Positions 21,525 to 35,047 of a DNA stretch of 64,000 nucleotides are shown piece after piece. Each line of letters starts with the position of its first letter. Position 1 is the stretch's first letter. The notes under the pieces were generated by a model, which saw nothing but the letters and a program-made list of their open reading frames with translations, searched no databases and had not been told where the DNA came from. The DNA is from Calcarisporiella thermophila CBS 279.70. Lineage: Eukaryota > Calcarisporiellomycota. Location of the stretch: positions 78,761 to 142,760 of the forward strand of contig NW_027192208.1 in NCBI RefSeq assembly GCF_041956535.1, written 5' to 3'. The position numbers were made by a program, and so were the translations under genes.

Positions 21525-22788
21525 ATGACAGCCACCAATGGCGAGAAGGCACATTCTTCCGCCACCTCAACAAGCTCAACGGCCTCCAATGTTCGTAACC
21601 GTGAGCATAAGCAAACCGACCGGAGTTACACTGCAGAGCAGGAAACTATGGTTCGACGGGTCCGTGCCTGCAAACATACAGAGTACTATGAGATCCTGGG
21701 TGTAGAACGGACAGCAAGCGATGCAGAGATTAAAAAGGCTTATAGAAAAGTAAATATAAGCAGTCTCTTAACTTGGATGAACTATTATTCAATGTTATCT
21801 GTTACCCACTAGCTGGCGCTCCAAATGCACCCGGATAAAAACAGCGCACCTGGAGCAGATGAGGCATTCAAAAGTAAGCTTACCAATGTATGGCGTGATG
21901 AACATTAATCGCTTCATCCATGATTTTATCCGTTTTATTTAGTGATCAGCAAAGCCTTCCAGGTCTTAAGTGATGCGCAAAAGCGTGAAATCTTTGATAA
22001 ATATAGCACAGATCCGGATAAACGTCATACGGGCATGTCTGGCTTCGCCCATCAGCGCGGAAATGGCTTTGCATCATTCGAGGATGAAATCACACCAGAG
22101 GAATTGTTCAACATGTTCTTTGGAGGAGATTTCGCATCAGCAGGTGAGTTTTGGAGATGTGTGGTTTAACTATGTTATACTATAGTTCCTTTCAATTTTT
22201 CCCATCACTACCCTCCTGAGAAATATTGCTGATTTTTTTTCTCGTTAATCCTCAGGTTTTCATTCAGCAACTTTTGTCGGCCCGGGCATTGGTGTAAGAC
22301 GATTCTACACTCGTGGTGACCCAGCTGCGAGAGCAAGGGCTCATGCCCAAGGACAGCAGCCTGCCTCTTCCTGGATGGCCTTTGCCCAACTTCTTCCTCT
22401 TCTAGTCCTTCTCCTCTTCTCGATTCTCTCCAATTTCCTTTCGTCAGCACCTGCCGAACCCCCATTCTCTTTGAACCCCACTTCACATCATTCTTCAGCC
22501 CGCCTGACCGCCGACCACAATATCCAGTACTTTGTCAATCCTGAGACGTTTACGCCTCAGTTTGTGAATCATCCACGTAAACTGCGTGATCTTGAGCGGA
22601 ATGTGGAGATTGTATACTTGCAGCAACTAAATCACAACTGCCGACTAGAACAGACTGAGAAGAAGAGGAGAATTATGAATGCTCGAGGCTGGGGCATCCT
22701 CTATGATAAAGAGGAAGTGGATCGTGCTGAAAATATGCCTATGCCGAATTGCGACAAGTTGAGTAAGCTGCCGTATCGGTATTATTAA
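21525..22788 (+). CDS. ER-anchored J-domain co-chaperone, DNAJB12/B14 (Hlj1)-like
   Basis: This is an Hsp70 co-chaperone anchored in the ER membrane with its J domain in the cytosol, where this family helps degrade misfolded membrane proteins. Exons are 21525-21749, 21813-21873, 21943-22143 and 22256-22788 (339 aa). The J domain has YYEILGVERTASDAEIKKAY, the HPD triad at residues 81-83 and FQVLSDAQKREIFDKYS. A Gly/Phe stretch follows (ITPEELFNMFFGGDF). One membrane helix (about 202-224, WMAFAQLLPLLVLLLFSIL) precedes the DUF1977 region, which has QYFVNPETF and RGWGILYDKEEVDRA. The N-terminus is short and Ser/Thr-rich, without the TPR-like segment of some animal members. All key residues are present. 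Confidence 0.93.
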
Positions 22789-24194
22789 ATTTTTCCACCG
22801 CTTATAAAATGGTCTTTCTTCTTTTTTGTTGAATATAATATTATTCATCTGCGCAAACAAAGATAAACCTTTTGGCTCGCTTTAACAAAAAAAACAGATT
22901 TCTCTGTTATATCTAAGGATTTTTTAAAGCGTCTTTTAATATCTTCTCCTTATTTTTTTTTTCTCTTTGAGGACTGTATTTGATGATTTTTTATACATTT
23001 TTATTTTTTATTCTTTATTTTTTTAATACATGTGACTGTCTGTTTTATAGATTCATATTTTTATCACGAACACCCAGCTGTTCAAATTTTATGATCTAAC
23101 ATTGAACCAATGGCGACAACCACTCTACCTAAAATTACTAGGAAATTAACCGCAAAAAACTCGAGCAAGGTCGTGTAGGCACTATTAGTGAAACAGCTAT
23201 ATTTAACGAACAACCCCTAGCAGCAATAGGAGGGCGTTTTAAAGAGGATACCGCACGAAATGCTCTCCAACGGTAGCTGGCCTTGCCTATACCGCGTAGA
23301 TACATTGATGATGGATATGCTCACAGATAGGGGGTTTTGTTTGGTGATATCCCATAAAAAATTTTATTTCCTTTGACTACTTAGTAGAGTGGTCCATCTA
23401 ACTCGCAGGCTTTTTAAGCTAGTACATCCACAACATTTTCGACTAATTAAAGTAATATCAAGTTGTCTCTATTATGAACATATAAAAATCCATGTGGAGA
23501 GCATCTAAACTATACTATATTGAAGCTTCTATAGTGAATATTTCATTGGGCGTTTCTATTTCAAATCCATTCAATATATTGGAACCATAAGCCAAAAAAA
23601 CCCTGATAAAGTTTCAGGCCAAATACGCCTGTAAACAATATCTATCGTTTAGCTTTTCCTGACGCTTCAGTCAGAGAAAATGATTTGGAGGGGGGAGGAT
23701 AGATCTTGCTAGGTTCATTAAATCTAAATAAATACGCAAGTGCTCGCCCAAATGTATTTCCATACTGGACCATTCTATCCGCCAGCTGCGCTCACTTCTC
23801 CAGTTAAAGGCTTGAGTGATAAGAATTCCCAGCGTCCGGAAGAATATCCACAGTTGCACTGGCTCTGTAAGCCAACCTTTAGAACCTCATCAAGCAAGCT
23901 GACCGTCTTTAAAACACGATCATTGAAAATATTAAGTAATGAAACTTTTTATCACATTCGCCATTTTAAACGTTTTGCACTGACATTTTGTAGGGATAGA
24001 ATTAACAGTTCTTGCTACTCTCGTATCTCTGAGTTGGGCAAGAGAAAAAGAATCTTGAATCCTCTCTATACGAAATCATGCTAAATTAAAAAATCCGTGA
24101 TCGGACTGGGGATTTCTTCGCTTTCGATAGTCCGCCCCTTTCGCGTAGCTCTTCTCCTTAGAACACCCCATATCAATCCATATTCACACGCATT
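22789..24194. other. AT-rich intergenic region with one weak coding fragment
   Basis: No recognisable gene lies here. On the minus strand, exon-like segments at 23944-23878 and 23785-23642 join in phase to a protein-like string ending in LAYLFRFNEPSKIYPPP and a stop, but no homologue or start is recognised. The rest shows only short frames and poly-T tracts after the DnaJ gene. Confidence 0.4.
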
Positions 24195-25538
24195 ATGCTT
24201 CCCAATCTCCTCGGTTTTTCTTCGCCCGCCACCATTGATATTACTCTGACCGGCGAGGAGCACCGCAAACAAGTGGAGGTCAAAGTTGGGAAAGATCGAC
24301 GCGATCGCTTTCCACTCTACCTCGATGGTGAGTCGGTGGTGGGAAAGGCTACCGTTCGCATAAGGGATGGAAAAAAACTGGAGCATATGGGCATTAAGAT
24401 CGAATTCATTGGCAGTATTGGTGAGTATTCTCGTCGGATGAACCACAGAATATACACGATCCGATTTTAATTAATCGAGGGATGTAACATTCTCCTAGAG
24501 ATGTTTTATGATCGAGGCACCCATTACGAATTCACCTCGCTCTCCCAGGAATTAGCAGCACCAGGAGAGATGCGCCAGAACACGACGTTTGATTTCGCTT
24601 TTAAAAATGTGGAAAAACCTTATGAGAGTTATTTCGGCATCAACGTTAAATTGAGGTAACTTTACATCTTACATTACCTTCTTCTCTTTCAATATTACTG
24701 TTCCTATGGTTATCGCCATTAACTTGGAAATAATGACCTGTTAATATCTAGATATTTTGTACGTGTAACAATCGCACGTCGACTAGCCGAAATAGTGAGC
24801 GAAAAAGATATCTGGGTATTCTCATATCGTCCTGTGCCTGAGGCAATTAACTCCTCAATAAAAATGGAGGTGGGAATCGAAGACGCATTGCATATCGAGT
24901 TTGAATATAATAAATCAAGGTAACTGCTCTATAATCAAGTCAGACTTTTCCCCTCCTCTATTGACACACAGGGTTAATGGATATTTCAAAAAGATATCAT
25001 TTGAAGGATGTGATCGTGGGCAAGATTTATTTCTTGTTAGTTCGGATAAAAATCAAACACATGGAGTTATCCATAATTCGGCGAGAGACCACTGGATCAG
25101 GTATAATGGAAACATCCAACTGCTATTAACAACCATGATATTGACGACCTTGCGATCATTTTATTAGCACCAAACCAGTACAATGAGAGCGAAACAATTA
25201 CGAAATTCGAAATCATGGACGGGGCACCAGTTAGAGGTAGGCCGGCTTATATCCTCCTAATTCCTCTGGAGTCATGAGTTGCATTCTCTGCATATCTTTG
25301 TCCATTCATAGGTGAGACGATTCCCATTCGCCTCTTCCTTGGAGGCTATGAGTTGACGCCCACATTCCGCGATGTGAACAAAAAATTCTCAGCGCGTTAC
25401 TACTTGAATCTCGTGCTAGTCGATGAAGAGAATAGGCGATATTTCAAGCAGCAAGAGATCACCGTGTATCGTCGACGCGTTGATGATGGCCTGCCACCGG
25501 AAGAGGGAGGAGAAAGGGAAGGCCAAGAAGAGGAGTAG
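24195..25538 (+). CDS. VPS26: Retromer subunit Vps26
   Basis: This is the arrestin-like subunit of the retromer cargo-selective trimer (Vps26-Vps29-Vps35), which returns sorting receptors from endosomes to the Golgi. Exons: 24195-24420, 24499-24655, 24752-24919, 24994-25100, 25168-25236 and 25312-25538 (317 aa). Diagnostic stretches are FPLYLDGESVVGKATVRI, GIKIEFIGSIE, KPYESYFGINVKLRYFVRVT, RYHLKDVIVGKIYF and KFEIMDGAPVRGETIPIRLF. The acceptor of exon 4 is at ttcaaaaag (24993). The earlier cacag at about 24971 would break frame, and only the later site gives SRYHLKDVIVG. The C-terminus ends in an acidic tail (PPEEGGEREGQEEE). It is complete and shows nothing odd. Confidence 0.96.
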
Positions 25539-27109
25539 TGGAATAGGTGCGACACTAGCCTTCTAGCATTTTTTATAGATTCGTGAGTGTGAATAACTGA
25601 CATCCCTTCTAGTATATTGGCCTCTTTCCCTCCTTCCGTTGCAAATTGAACCATTGGGAGATACTTTCCTTCTCTACGTGCATTTCTTTATTCTCCACCT
25701 TTTTCCTATTCCTATCTGTAGCTGATAATCAAGATCCATTCTATATTGTTAATATGAGCACAATTTTCTCTAGAAGTGCAAAATTTTCTCCAAGGTTAAT
25801 ACAAGAGTGCAGACTTGTGTGGGTAAAATGGATTGATCTGTCAATATATGCAGTGTAACATCAGAAAAAAGGGGCACACTTTATGGACTTCCAATTTGCA
25901 TTTCCCAATTCCAGGAAATTAAAATCTAGTTTCTAGTTAATAAAGCGGGAGCATAGGGTGAAATAGACTATACCCTCGTGAGGACTTGAAACTTTCGGTT
26001 TCGACCTTCTTTCTGGGCTACATATACAAGTTTTGAAAGAGCAGGTTAATGGGTATCCGCGAATTGTAGCAAATATGAAGAGCTCTCAGCTTTCACTATG
26101 CTATGTGGTTAAACGAGATCTTACAGATTACAATACTAGTCCAACTACCTAATCTCCCCACTATTAAAAAATAAAAACATATCTCGAGTTTGTAAACTTC
26201 GCTTTACTACTACTAGGTTTCGTCAGGTTAATTCATTGTATATTTGATTTGCAAATTTGAACGAACCAACCCTTCTTCTAGAAATCTTGTATTTAAAGTC
26301 TGATATCTATCGTTAGACATTGACTGGATTATATTTTGATCAGTGTTGTTAAAAGTTAAACTGGACACGCTGTCACTAGCAATGAGAGAATACCACAAAA
26401 TAATTTGCTTCGAGTGTATTTTCACTATTCCTAAAATACAATTATCATGAATAAATCAGGTGAGAAGATGGGTGAGAAGTGCGGAAACATTGCATAGAAG
26501 ACGAAATGAAGATTTTGTGGATTGGTGATACGCCAACCAACATGCATTGTCTCCTTGTTTTCCGGATTTCCAGATGGCTATCTCTAACGTATTCGGAATA
26601 AATGTACATACAAAACGATACACAAGTAGGTTGCAACAGGTATTCCTAAACAGCATTATATCTCAGTGCTAAGTGACATTGGTTCAAATTCAGACATTCA
26701 TGTCTGGAAGGGCCGTGGAGAAAAGCCCACTTCTCGTTGAAGCTGTATGGCGATTGATAACAACGCAGAGCTGAAGTCGATTTGGGCGTTAATATAAGTT
26801 TATTTTGTAAGGGATAAAATTAATATGGGCAACAAGAGCCAACTGCCCAAACCCAGCTTGGGACCAAATTCTCTGCCGTCGTAGGGTACCATGACCGGCT
26901 ACGCCACATTTCATCTTATGGTTCAGAGTCGCGAACGCGTTCCTCAGCAAAACAACCCGCCTTTGATTGATGAGTTATCCATTGCTTCGCGTTTTTTGCA
27001 TCTGATCTCCACCCCATCAGCTAGCCTTACCTATTCCTATCTTATCCCTTTTCATCATCACCACAAAATTCTTGATTTTCGTGCATATAGCGTATAGATT
27101 CTATTCTTT
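25539..27109. other. AT-rich intergenic region, nothing recognisable
   Basis: About 1.6 kb without a supported gene between VPS26 and the XMAP215 gene. Short ORFs (for example 26228-26425 minus, 26891-27097 plus) lack motifs. The last 200 bases are pyrimidine-rich and probably the XMAP215 promoter and 5' UTR. Confidence 0.5.
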
Positions 27110-30100
27110 ATGACAGAGCAACAAGAGGAAGACTTCTCCTCTCTTTCCATTCCCGATCGGATCCAACATAAAGTGAGTAAAGAGCAGCGAATTGTTGGCG
27201 GTGATGTTAGGCAAGCGACTCTCTGTGTACTGATTGCATACTTTTTCTATCATCATGTTTAGGTATGGAAAGCAAGAGTGAGCGCTTATGATGAGCTTAC
27301 AAAATACTTCCGCACTGCCGACCCGGCAAACGAGCGCGAGTTTACGCAGTATGAGCCTTATCTCAAAAAGATCGTTACCGATTCCAACGCGGTTGCACAA
27401 GAGAATGGCCTCTCTGCCATTTTAAGCTATGTCGAAAATGCTCCACGTCCGGAGCGCTCACGAGATGCTGTAGTGCCTACACTTGTGGAAAAATGCCTTG
27501 GATCTTCCCGGGCAGGTACACGGAATAAGGCGGTAGAGATCTTGCTTATGTATATAGAGGTTGATGTTGCAGATCCTGTTGTGGTGAGTTCGTCACAAAT
27601 GACATTTTTGAATTCAAGATGGTTAATGTGAACTCCATCCCTAGGCTGAGGTACTGCAGGGAACCAGTGCAAAATTGCCCAAGCTAGTCGCTCAGGCAGT
27701 AGCGGCCCTTCGTGAGATTGTAAAGTAAGTTTTCTCGCATTGTCTTTTTCCGACTTTTGAAATGGCATTGACTTTCTATTCTTTAGATCTTTCGGTATCA
27801 AAGTCCTCGATCCTAAACCAATCCTAAAATCACTTTCCAAACTCTTCGCCCACACGGACAAAAACGTGCGTGCGGAAGCTACACAGCTCACAATTGAGCT
27901 CTACAGATGGCTGGGTGCACAGGCTATTAATGCCTACCTCGGAGATCTTAAACCAGTACAAGTAAAGGAACTAAATGAGGCATTCGAAAAAATCCCAGAA
28001 GAAAAACCAGTGCCAGGGCGGATATTAAGATCGCAACAAGCGGCGGCTGCTGAGGCGGTTGCAGAAGAAGGTGCGCTTAGACCCGATTTTCTTAGAATCT
28101 AATGAATGCTAATTTTCTTCTGAATAGGAGTTGGAGAAGAAGTGCAGGAAGAGGCAATTGATCCATATGATTTAGTAGAAGCCGTAGACATTTCCACAAA
28201 AATACCCAAAGATTTTTACGAACAACTGGTAAGGAGTAAAAAGGGATCCGAGCATTCAAAAAAAAAAAAGCCAACTCACCCCGTATCATTCCTATTCAGG
28301 CAAGTTCTAAATGGAAAGACCGTAAAGAAGCACTCGAAAACCTTTTACCCACATGCAAGACACCCAAGATTTCGAATGGAAATTACAGCGAATTGATTTC
28401 TGCATTAGCAAAGGTAACATCGCTAAATAGCAGTTACTCGGATAGGAGAAAAGTCTAATCTTGTTTTATAATATATAGAGGATATCCGATGCAAACATTC
28501 TAGTCGTTACGTTATCTGCCAATTGCATTGAAGGTATAGCTTTGGGATTGAGAAATAATTTTGGACAATACAAGTCAATGGTAACTATCCTCGGCCGTTA
28601 TTACGAGAGTTATATGTTCTCTGACTCTAGCGCATTCATTGTGATTAGGTGGTTGGACCAATGGTTGAAAAGCTCAAGGAGCGGAAGACAAATGTAGTGG
28701 AAGCCCTGGCAAACGCTCTGAATGCAACCTTCTCTTCGGTAAACTCTGAATATTTGCCCCGCTACTTGGGAAACCTTCTAACTCTACATTCCTTGATAAT
28801 TGACCGCTTTGATGACAGGTTCCTTTTAGCGATATAGTGGACGATATCATTGCCGCGTCAGCACATAAAAACCCGCAGGTTCGCAGTGAGACCATCAAAC
28901 TCTTGATCAGCCGCCTTAAAAACATACGTGAGCCACCGGGTCGTGACGATATGAAACGAACTACCGAAATGCTTACCAAGTGCCTGGAGGACAAAGAGTC
29001 TTCAGTGCGAGATGCAGCGGCAGAAGGGTTGGGCACCATGATGAAGATTGTAGGTGAACGCGCTATGGCTCCCTATCTCGAGCAAGTAGATAAGATCTCC
29101 GAAGGAAAAATACGAGAATTTTGGGAAAAGGCTGAGGTCAAGGCTAAGCCCGCGGTTGCAAGGAAAGCACCAGCGCCTGCTCCCGCCTCCTCAGCTGCAG
29201 CTAATAGATCCGCACCAGTTTCAAAACCAGTTACGTTCGATTATCGCGATTCGCCTCTCCTCAACTAATGCTCATCAATTTTCTTGTTTTTAGAAACCAA
29301 AACCCACCCTTTCCTCACAGGCTGCTGTGGCGAAGGAGAAGGAGAATGCTCCTCCATCTCCTGTGCCACCGAAACCTAAAGCAATGTCGAAACCGGCTGT
29401 CAAACCTCGAGTGGCGGTATGGATAAATTGAATTTATATTAAATGCGAGACTATTAACTTCATTCGTCCATATATAGCCCCCAGCAGCCAAGAAACCAGC
29501 GGCCAAGCCAGCAGCTGCACCCACTGCTGCCGCGAAAAAACCGCCCCCTGGCAAGCCAAAGGATGACGAGCCATTACGTTTTAAATTTAGTCCAGAGAGT
29601 GCGGAAGAGCGAGCGACGGAATATTTTCCTGCAGATGCATGGGAGGATTTGTCACAGAGCGTGTGGAAAGCTAGACTTGCTGGTAAGTTACTTTTTATTC
29701 TGCTGTTAGAATTATACAGACCATATCTTTATGTTTTTTTTTAATTTAGCCATGGAGTCCATCTACAGTCATCTTGAGCAGCTTCCCGAAAATGGCATCG
29801 AGGCAGAGATTGTCATCCGGTGCTTATCCAAGAAACCGGGCTTCAAAGAGACCAATTTCCAGGTTTTGTCCAAAGTGTTCGCGACGCTGCAGCTGGTTGC
29901 AGAGAAATCCACTTCCTTCAATCGTGCTTGTGCTTCACTGGCCGTTCCAGGTGAAGATAGAATTTTTTTAGTTTAGCCCAAAACATGCTCTTGAGTTAAT
30001 GCTTTATATTTTCAAATAGGCTTGTGTGACAAGTTGGGTGATATCAAACTGAAGAAGGTGGCTGGAGATTGTCTCATCACCTTTGCTGAAAAGACCTCGC

Positions 30101-33100
30101 TCCAGTTCGTGCTCTCCCAGGTGTATGAGCCATTGAAAAAGCAAAAGTCCCCCAAAGTTATCGCAGATTCTCTCCTCTGGATTCAGAATGCCCTCTTGGA
30201 CTTTGGCATTGCAGGCTTGCAGGTGCGCGATTTGATCGAGTTTCTAACGTTGCAACTCCAGAGTTCAAATGCATCCGTGCGTACCAATGCGGTGAGTACC
30301 CTGGGCGTTCTACGGCGGTTTATCGGGCCTGAAATCAAATCCTTTGTCACCGATGTGAATCCTACTCTCCTCGCAACCATCGAAGCTGAGTTTGAGAAAG
30401 TCGGTGGAATGGAACCTCCTCAACCGACTCGAGTCAGCGTAAGTGACCTTTCATTTGGACCGCGTTGGCGCACTGGAGTTGATCTCTTATAATTACCCGA
30501 ATTTATTAAAATACTAGACTGAATTAGCAGCTCCTACGGCCGCTGCTGCAGGCGGCGCTAATGGTGCTGGCGGCGGGGCGGCAACAGACCCATTGGATGA
30601 TCTCTTCCCACGAGTGGATATCGGCTCGCAGCTGAATTCGAAACTAGTGGAGGAATGCAATGATGCCAACTGGAAAATACGAAAGGCAGGACTGGAAAAT
30701 GTAATCGCGATCCTGGAAGGGGCCAATAAAAGAATCAAGCCAAATTTGGGTGAATATATTTTCTTATTTGATATACACAGGATCATGCATTGACACTGTA
30801 GTCTCCACAGGTGACTTTGCACCGTGTCTCAAAGCGCGCCTCAATGATAGCAATAAGGTGCTTCAGCTTATGGCTCTTGAAATATGCAGCACCATCGCAG
30901 CAGCCATGGGTAAGCCGTTCGAAAAATATGTGAAAACGTTTGCGCTACCAGTCACGGCATGCCTCTCGGATAACAAGGCAAACGTTCGTGGCACCGCCAT
31001 CTCCACTCTCGAGAGCATGTACAGCGTGTGCGGACTTGATCAACTCATAGGTGTGTTTACAACAAGTCTGGCCAATGAGAGTCCCCTTCTGCGGAAAGAG
31101 CTGCTCACCTGGCTCGCAGAGCGACTACAGGAAATACAAGACAAGGGCGGAAAGCTACCCGACCTGACCCCGATGGTGCAAGTGATGTTCCAATGCCTCC
31201 AAGATCGAACCGGTGATGTGCGCAAGGGTGCGCAAGCCTGTCTACCATTTGTAGTCATGAGTGCGGGATACGACTATGTAATGAGGAGCACATCCAACCT
31301 CAAGGGCGCCTCCAAACAGACTATCATGCCGTTTTTAGAAGCGGTGCGACATCTTGGTGGGACTTCTGCACCATCTTCCAGTAGCGCGCCTTCGAGACCA
31401 AAAGCAGCTGAACCAGCAAGGCGGCCTGCATCTTCAGTTTCTCCTGGCTCTTCGTCAGAGGAAGCATCCCTTCCTCCGCCACCTCCCCCTTCAATGCAGC
31501 AACCCCCGCCAGGGCCGCGATCGAAACTCCTAGCTCCTAAACGAGGTGGCCGGGGGATCCCTGCTCCATCAGCACGTCCAGTTTCCACGCTTTCAAGTAC
31601 GAGTGAATCGGAGGAAAGTGAGCCTACGTTGGCCACAGCTCCAACACGGCAACTCCGTCCCCCTGGAAGATTTGGCTCTGCACTTGGACATACTTCGGGT
31701 ATGACAAGACCATCCTTTGCAGACCGCGCCCCCGCTACCTCTGAAAGCGATCAGCCAGCGCCTCCGTCTCGCCTACAGCCCTCCGCCAGCCGCCTTCGCC
31801 GCCCTCGTCCGGTCCAACCCCAAGATAACGAATCGGAGGGTTTCGCATCGGAATCGACCGGATTTTCTGAAGAAATTCTCTCTGAATCCGCTGCCTCCAC
31901 GACAACCCCCTCCGTATCGAATGCTGAGCCAATGCACCGTGTGCAACAGTGGGTCGGCCAGCTTGAGCAGCGCCGCGAGTTCATGATGGATTATATCCTT
32001 GCCTATATCGCGAGCCCAGATATTGCCAAGAGCATTGAGGTTCTTAAGCAACTCGACACCATGTTCCAGAGCAACCCACACCAGGTGCTTCCCTACGCAG
32101 AGCCCGTGCTTGACCGTATCACAAACCAGGTGCGCTTCGCATTCACCCAGCTCGACCCCACTCGGCCTAGCATCACTCGCCTTGCCAAGCATTTGGTGAA
32201 TGCACTGGTGCTCTTCTTCTCGAGCAAAGAGTTGGTGCTTGCGCTCTCGGAAGAAGATCTGCAAAACGTACTGTTGGAGTTGGCGCAGCGAGTGCTCGAC
32301 AAGAAGCGATTGAGTCAGTTGGACTGCGGTAATCAACTGATGAAGGCCTTGAATGTTACACTGGTAAAAGTTCTCGACAAGTCCGATAAAAACAAATGCC
32401 TCCGGTGAGTATCCCCCTCCCTTTTCTTCACTTTTATCTAAATGACTATGCTTTTATGTTATTTGAAAAAAAAAATACTAATTCACTTTCTATTTTTTTT
32501 TCCTTTAGGGCACTCGTCACACTCAGTATCAAATGCTGCCATCCACCCAATGGTCATTCCATGCCAAAGGACTCTCCCGAGGCCGAGCTCACTGAGCTCT
32601 TGCTCAAATGTGTCTGGAAGTTGACGCGCAATATGTCCGAATACATAGCAACGGATCAGCTCAAGGTGAACGAGATGCTTCGTGACCTTAACGACCTCTT
32701 CATTGCCATTTCTCCAAACGAGTGGAAGCAACGTAATGTCGAGAAAGGCTCGCCCGACGAGCTCTTGATGCGTACATTCAAGTCCATTGTTTCGGAGCTC
32801 GTCACGACGCTCGAGGACAAGGTGTACGATCATCTGGATCTAATCCATGATCCCCGGCGCAGTTATATCTATGGATACCTGCACCATACTCTTCAAACGA
32901 TTCGCAAGAAGAAGGTGGCAGCAGCAACCTCTGGTATGTCTGCAGCCCTACGAAACGAGCCACACTCATCTAGCGCACCGAAATCAACAGAGCCCTTGAC
33001 CGTGCATACTCAGAGTTCAACGAGCATCTCCCGGCCCACCTCTGCACGCTCATTTGGATCCGACGCTAGACCCTTAACACCCTCCTCCAACGGCTCCGAC

Positions 33101-33982
33101 GTCCTCGCTGGTCCGAGCTCATTGTCTCTCCACGCTGAACGCACACAAGGGGAACCGACAGAATATCCCTCATCCACCGATAGGAGGGAGGAGCCCATAC
33201 CGCAGGCCCTCAACTCGCCAACTACTTCCTACTCCTCCACTTCGTCAGCAGCAGACAGTGCCACCCTTAACCGAATGCTCACCAATATCAGCAACAAGCT
33301 TTGCTCGGGACACAATACAGACCCGGGCATCTATGAGCTCTACCGCTTCATGAAGCAATACCCTCACATGGAGCCGCATGTCAATGCCATCCTCGGGCGC
33401 ACCACACAGACCTTCAAAAGAATGGTAATCCATCAGCTGGAGTTGATGGAGCAGCGAATTGCCCGTGGCGAGGTGTTTGAAATCGAGGGGAGTGGTGGGG
33501 AAGAAGGAGAGGACTTGACGGGCGAGGATAGTGCTGGCCAGCAAGCAGACGACGAACGGCCTCCTTCAGGCGGAAGTAAGAGACCTAGCTCCTTTGGAAC
33601 CGGGCGCGTGCCCGATGAGGAGATTGACCAGCGCCGAAGGTTAGAAAGATTGCAGAAAGTGTTTGGGTACCAGCCGAAATCCGAAGCCCCCTCTTCAGAG
33701 ACGAGACCGCTCTCGGGCGAGGTTGAGCAGGGAGAGGAGCGTTCCACTGGAGCTGGGGCTGGCTCTGTGCGAGACTCCCATTCGACACGACCCTATAGCG
33801 GGGAGGGCAACTACATCTACAATCTAAAGGAGCGGCTAGGTGTGCTGAAATCTAGCAATTCCACCCTGGCCGCCGGCGCCTCCGCCGCCGCTGTTGCCCA
33901 TTCCTCGGACTCTTCCTCTACTAGTGGCAGCTTGAATTTAATGTCAAATATACCGCCTTCATCGGAAGCAAATGAACAATAG
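27110..33982 (+). CDS. XMAP215/ch-TOG family microtubule polymerase
   Basis: This protein adds tubulin at microtubule plus ends and works at spindle poles and kinetochores. Sixteen exons (27110-27172, 27263-27583, 27645-27724, 27787-28070, 28128-28228, 28300-28413, 28479-28580, 28649-28738, 28819-29229, 29294-29416, 29478-29682, 29750-29950, 30020-30438, 30518-30749, 30811-32404, 32509-33982) give 1937 aa in frame. TOG1 spans about 20-220 (KVWKARVSAYDEL), TOG2 258-500 (ASSKWKDRKEALENLL), TOG3 600-835 (SVWKARLAAMESI, KKPGFKETNFQVL) and TOG4 860-1095 (DANWKIRKAGLENV, RTGDVRKGAQACLP). A Pro/Ser linker then replaces TOG5. The ch-TOG-type C-terminal domain (1294-1570, KVLDKSDKNKCLRAL) and a final helical piece (about 1701-1766, GIYELYRFMKQYP) are present. 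Yeast Stu2 and Alp14 have only two TOGs. The exon 9 donor (GTTACG at 29230) is the least certain junction. Confidence 0.94.
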
Positions 33983-35047
33983 TTTTATACTTATTTTTCC
34001 TCCTTATTGTTAATTTTTTTCCTTTCTCTGTGTATGCGTTTATAGCGTGGTCTTTTTTCCCTTTTTGTATCTCGCTATGGTTATACATGCTCTTTATACT
34101 AGGCAGTGCTATTTTTCTACCTCTCTAGTAGTTTCAAAATCCTATCCTGTCCTATCCTCCACTCCCTCTATTCTCAATAATATTTCACACCCTCCCCTCA
34201 TATGAATACTTTGCTATATTTCTATTTTTCATGACAAATATACTAATACACTCTGATCTTTTTTATTCACTTTGGCTGTAAGTAGTTCCATTCAGCTAGC
34301 TCTTTCCTTAAATGAATCCTCTCTGACCATCTATAGGATCAGAGCGTAGAATGTAACATAATATTGCCCTGACTCTTTCAATCCGATGCTCATTCGTCGG
34401 CGTCCAAAGAAGGGTCGGATCCTCACTTCCTATCTGCACGAAACGATTTTCATTCTTCATTCGAAATAAAGGGTAAGTGAAATAGATTTTCCGGTGATTA
34501 GCTCTCCTTGTAGCTCTCTTGCTTCTCTCGTCCAAGTGAAAGCATCCGCCTGCCAAAAATGAACTAGAGGCCCTAAAATTGAACGTTATTGCGTGGAAAT
34601 TCGCATCTTTAATTATCAGACGAAGAGATTATTATGAAGAATAGTAACAAGTAAATGATCAAGCAAACAAAAATCAAAAACATTCTTCTTTAGTAAATGC
34701 AAAAGGAAGAGAAAGAAGAAACAGTATAGAGAAGAGATTCGAAGAATAAGAATAGCGTATATTCAAACACAAGGTGGCCCCGTCCAACGCGGTGAAAACA
34801 AAATACAGGATAGGAAGAAAAGCGAGAGAGGGAAAAAAACCATATTGTTCCAAAGCTTGCTGAGAAAATGTCGATAAAGAAGGGGGGAAAAAATCACACA
34901 TATACTGTATATAGATATATATAGATATATATCATGGCTAGGTGAGTAAAAAGGAAAATGGATGAGGATAGGAGTGGCTACATTACACTTTCAGGCACAT
35001 TATAACAAGAGATATACTAGGAGTAACAACATGAGTGCTGCGAGGCT
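33983..35047. other. Convergent intergenic region with a coding-like fragment
   Basis: This holds the 3' flanks of the XMAP215 gene (plus) and the F-box gene (minus). On the minus strand at 34572-34308 two overlapping frames look protein-like: one has WQADAFTWTREARELQGEL and the other GSEDPTLLWTPTNEHRIERV. They would join with a single frame change, so they may be the end of an unrecognised or decayed gene. 34910-34935 is a TA-rich repeat. Confidence 0.4.
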
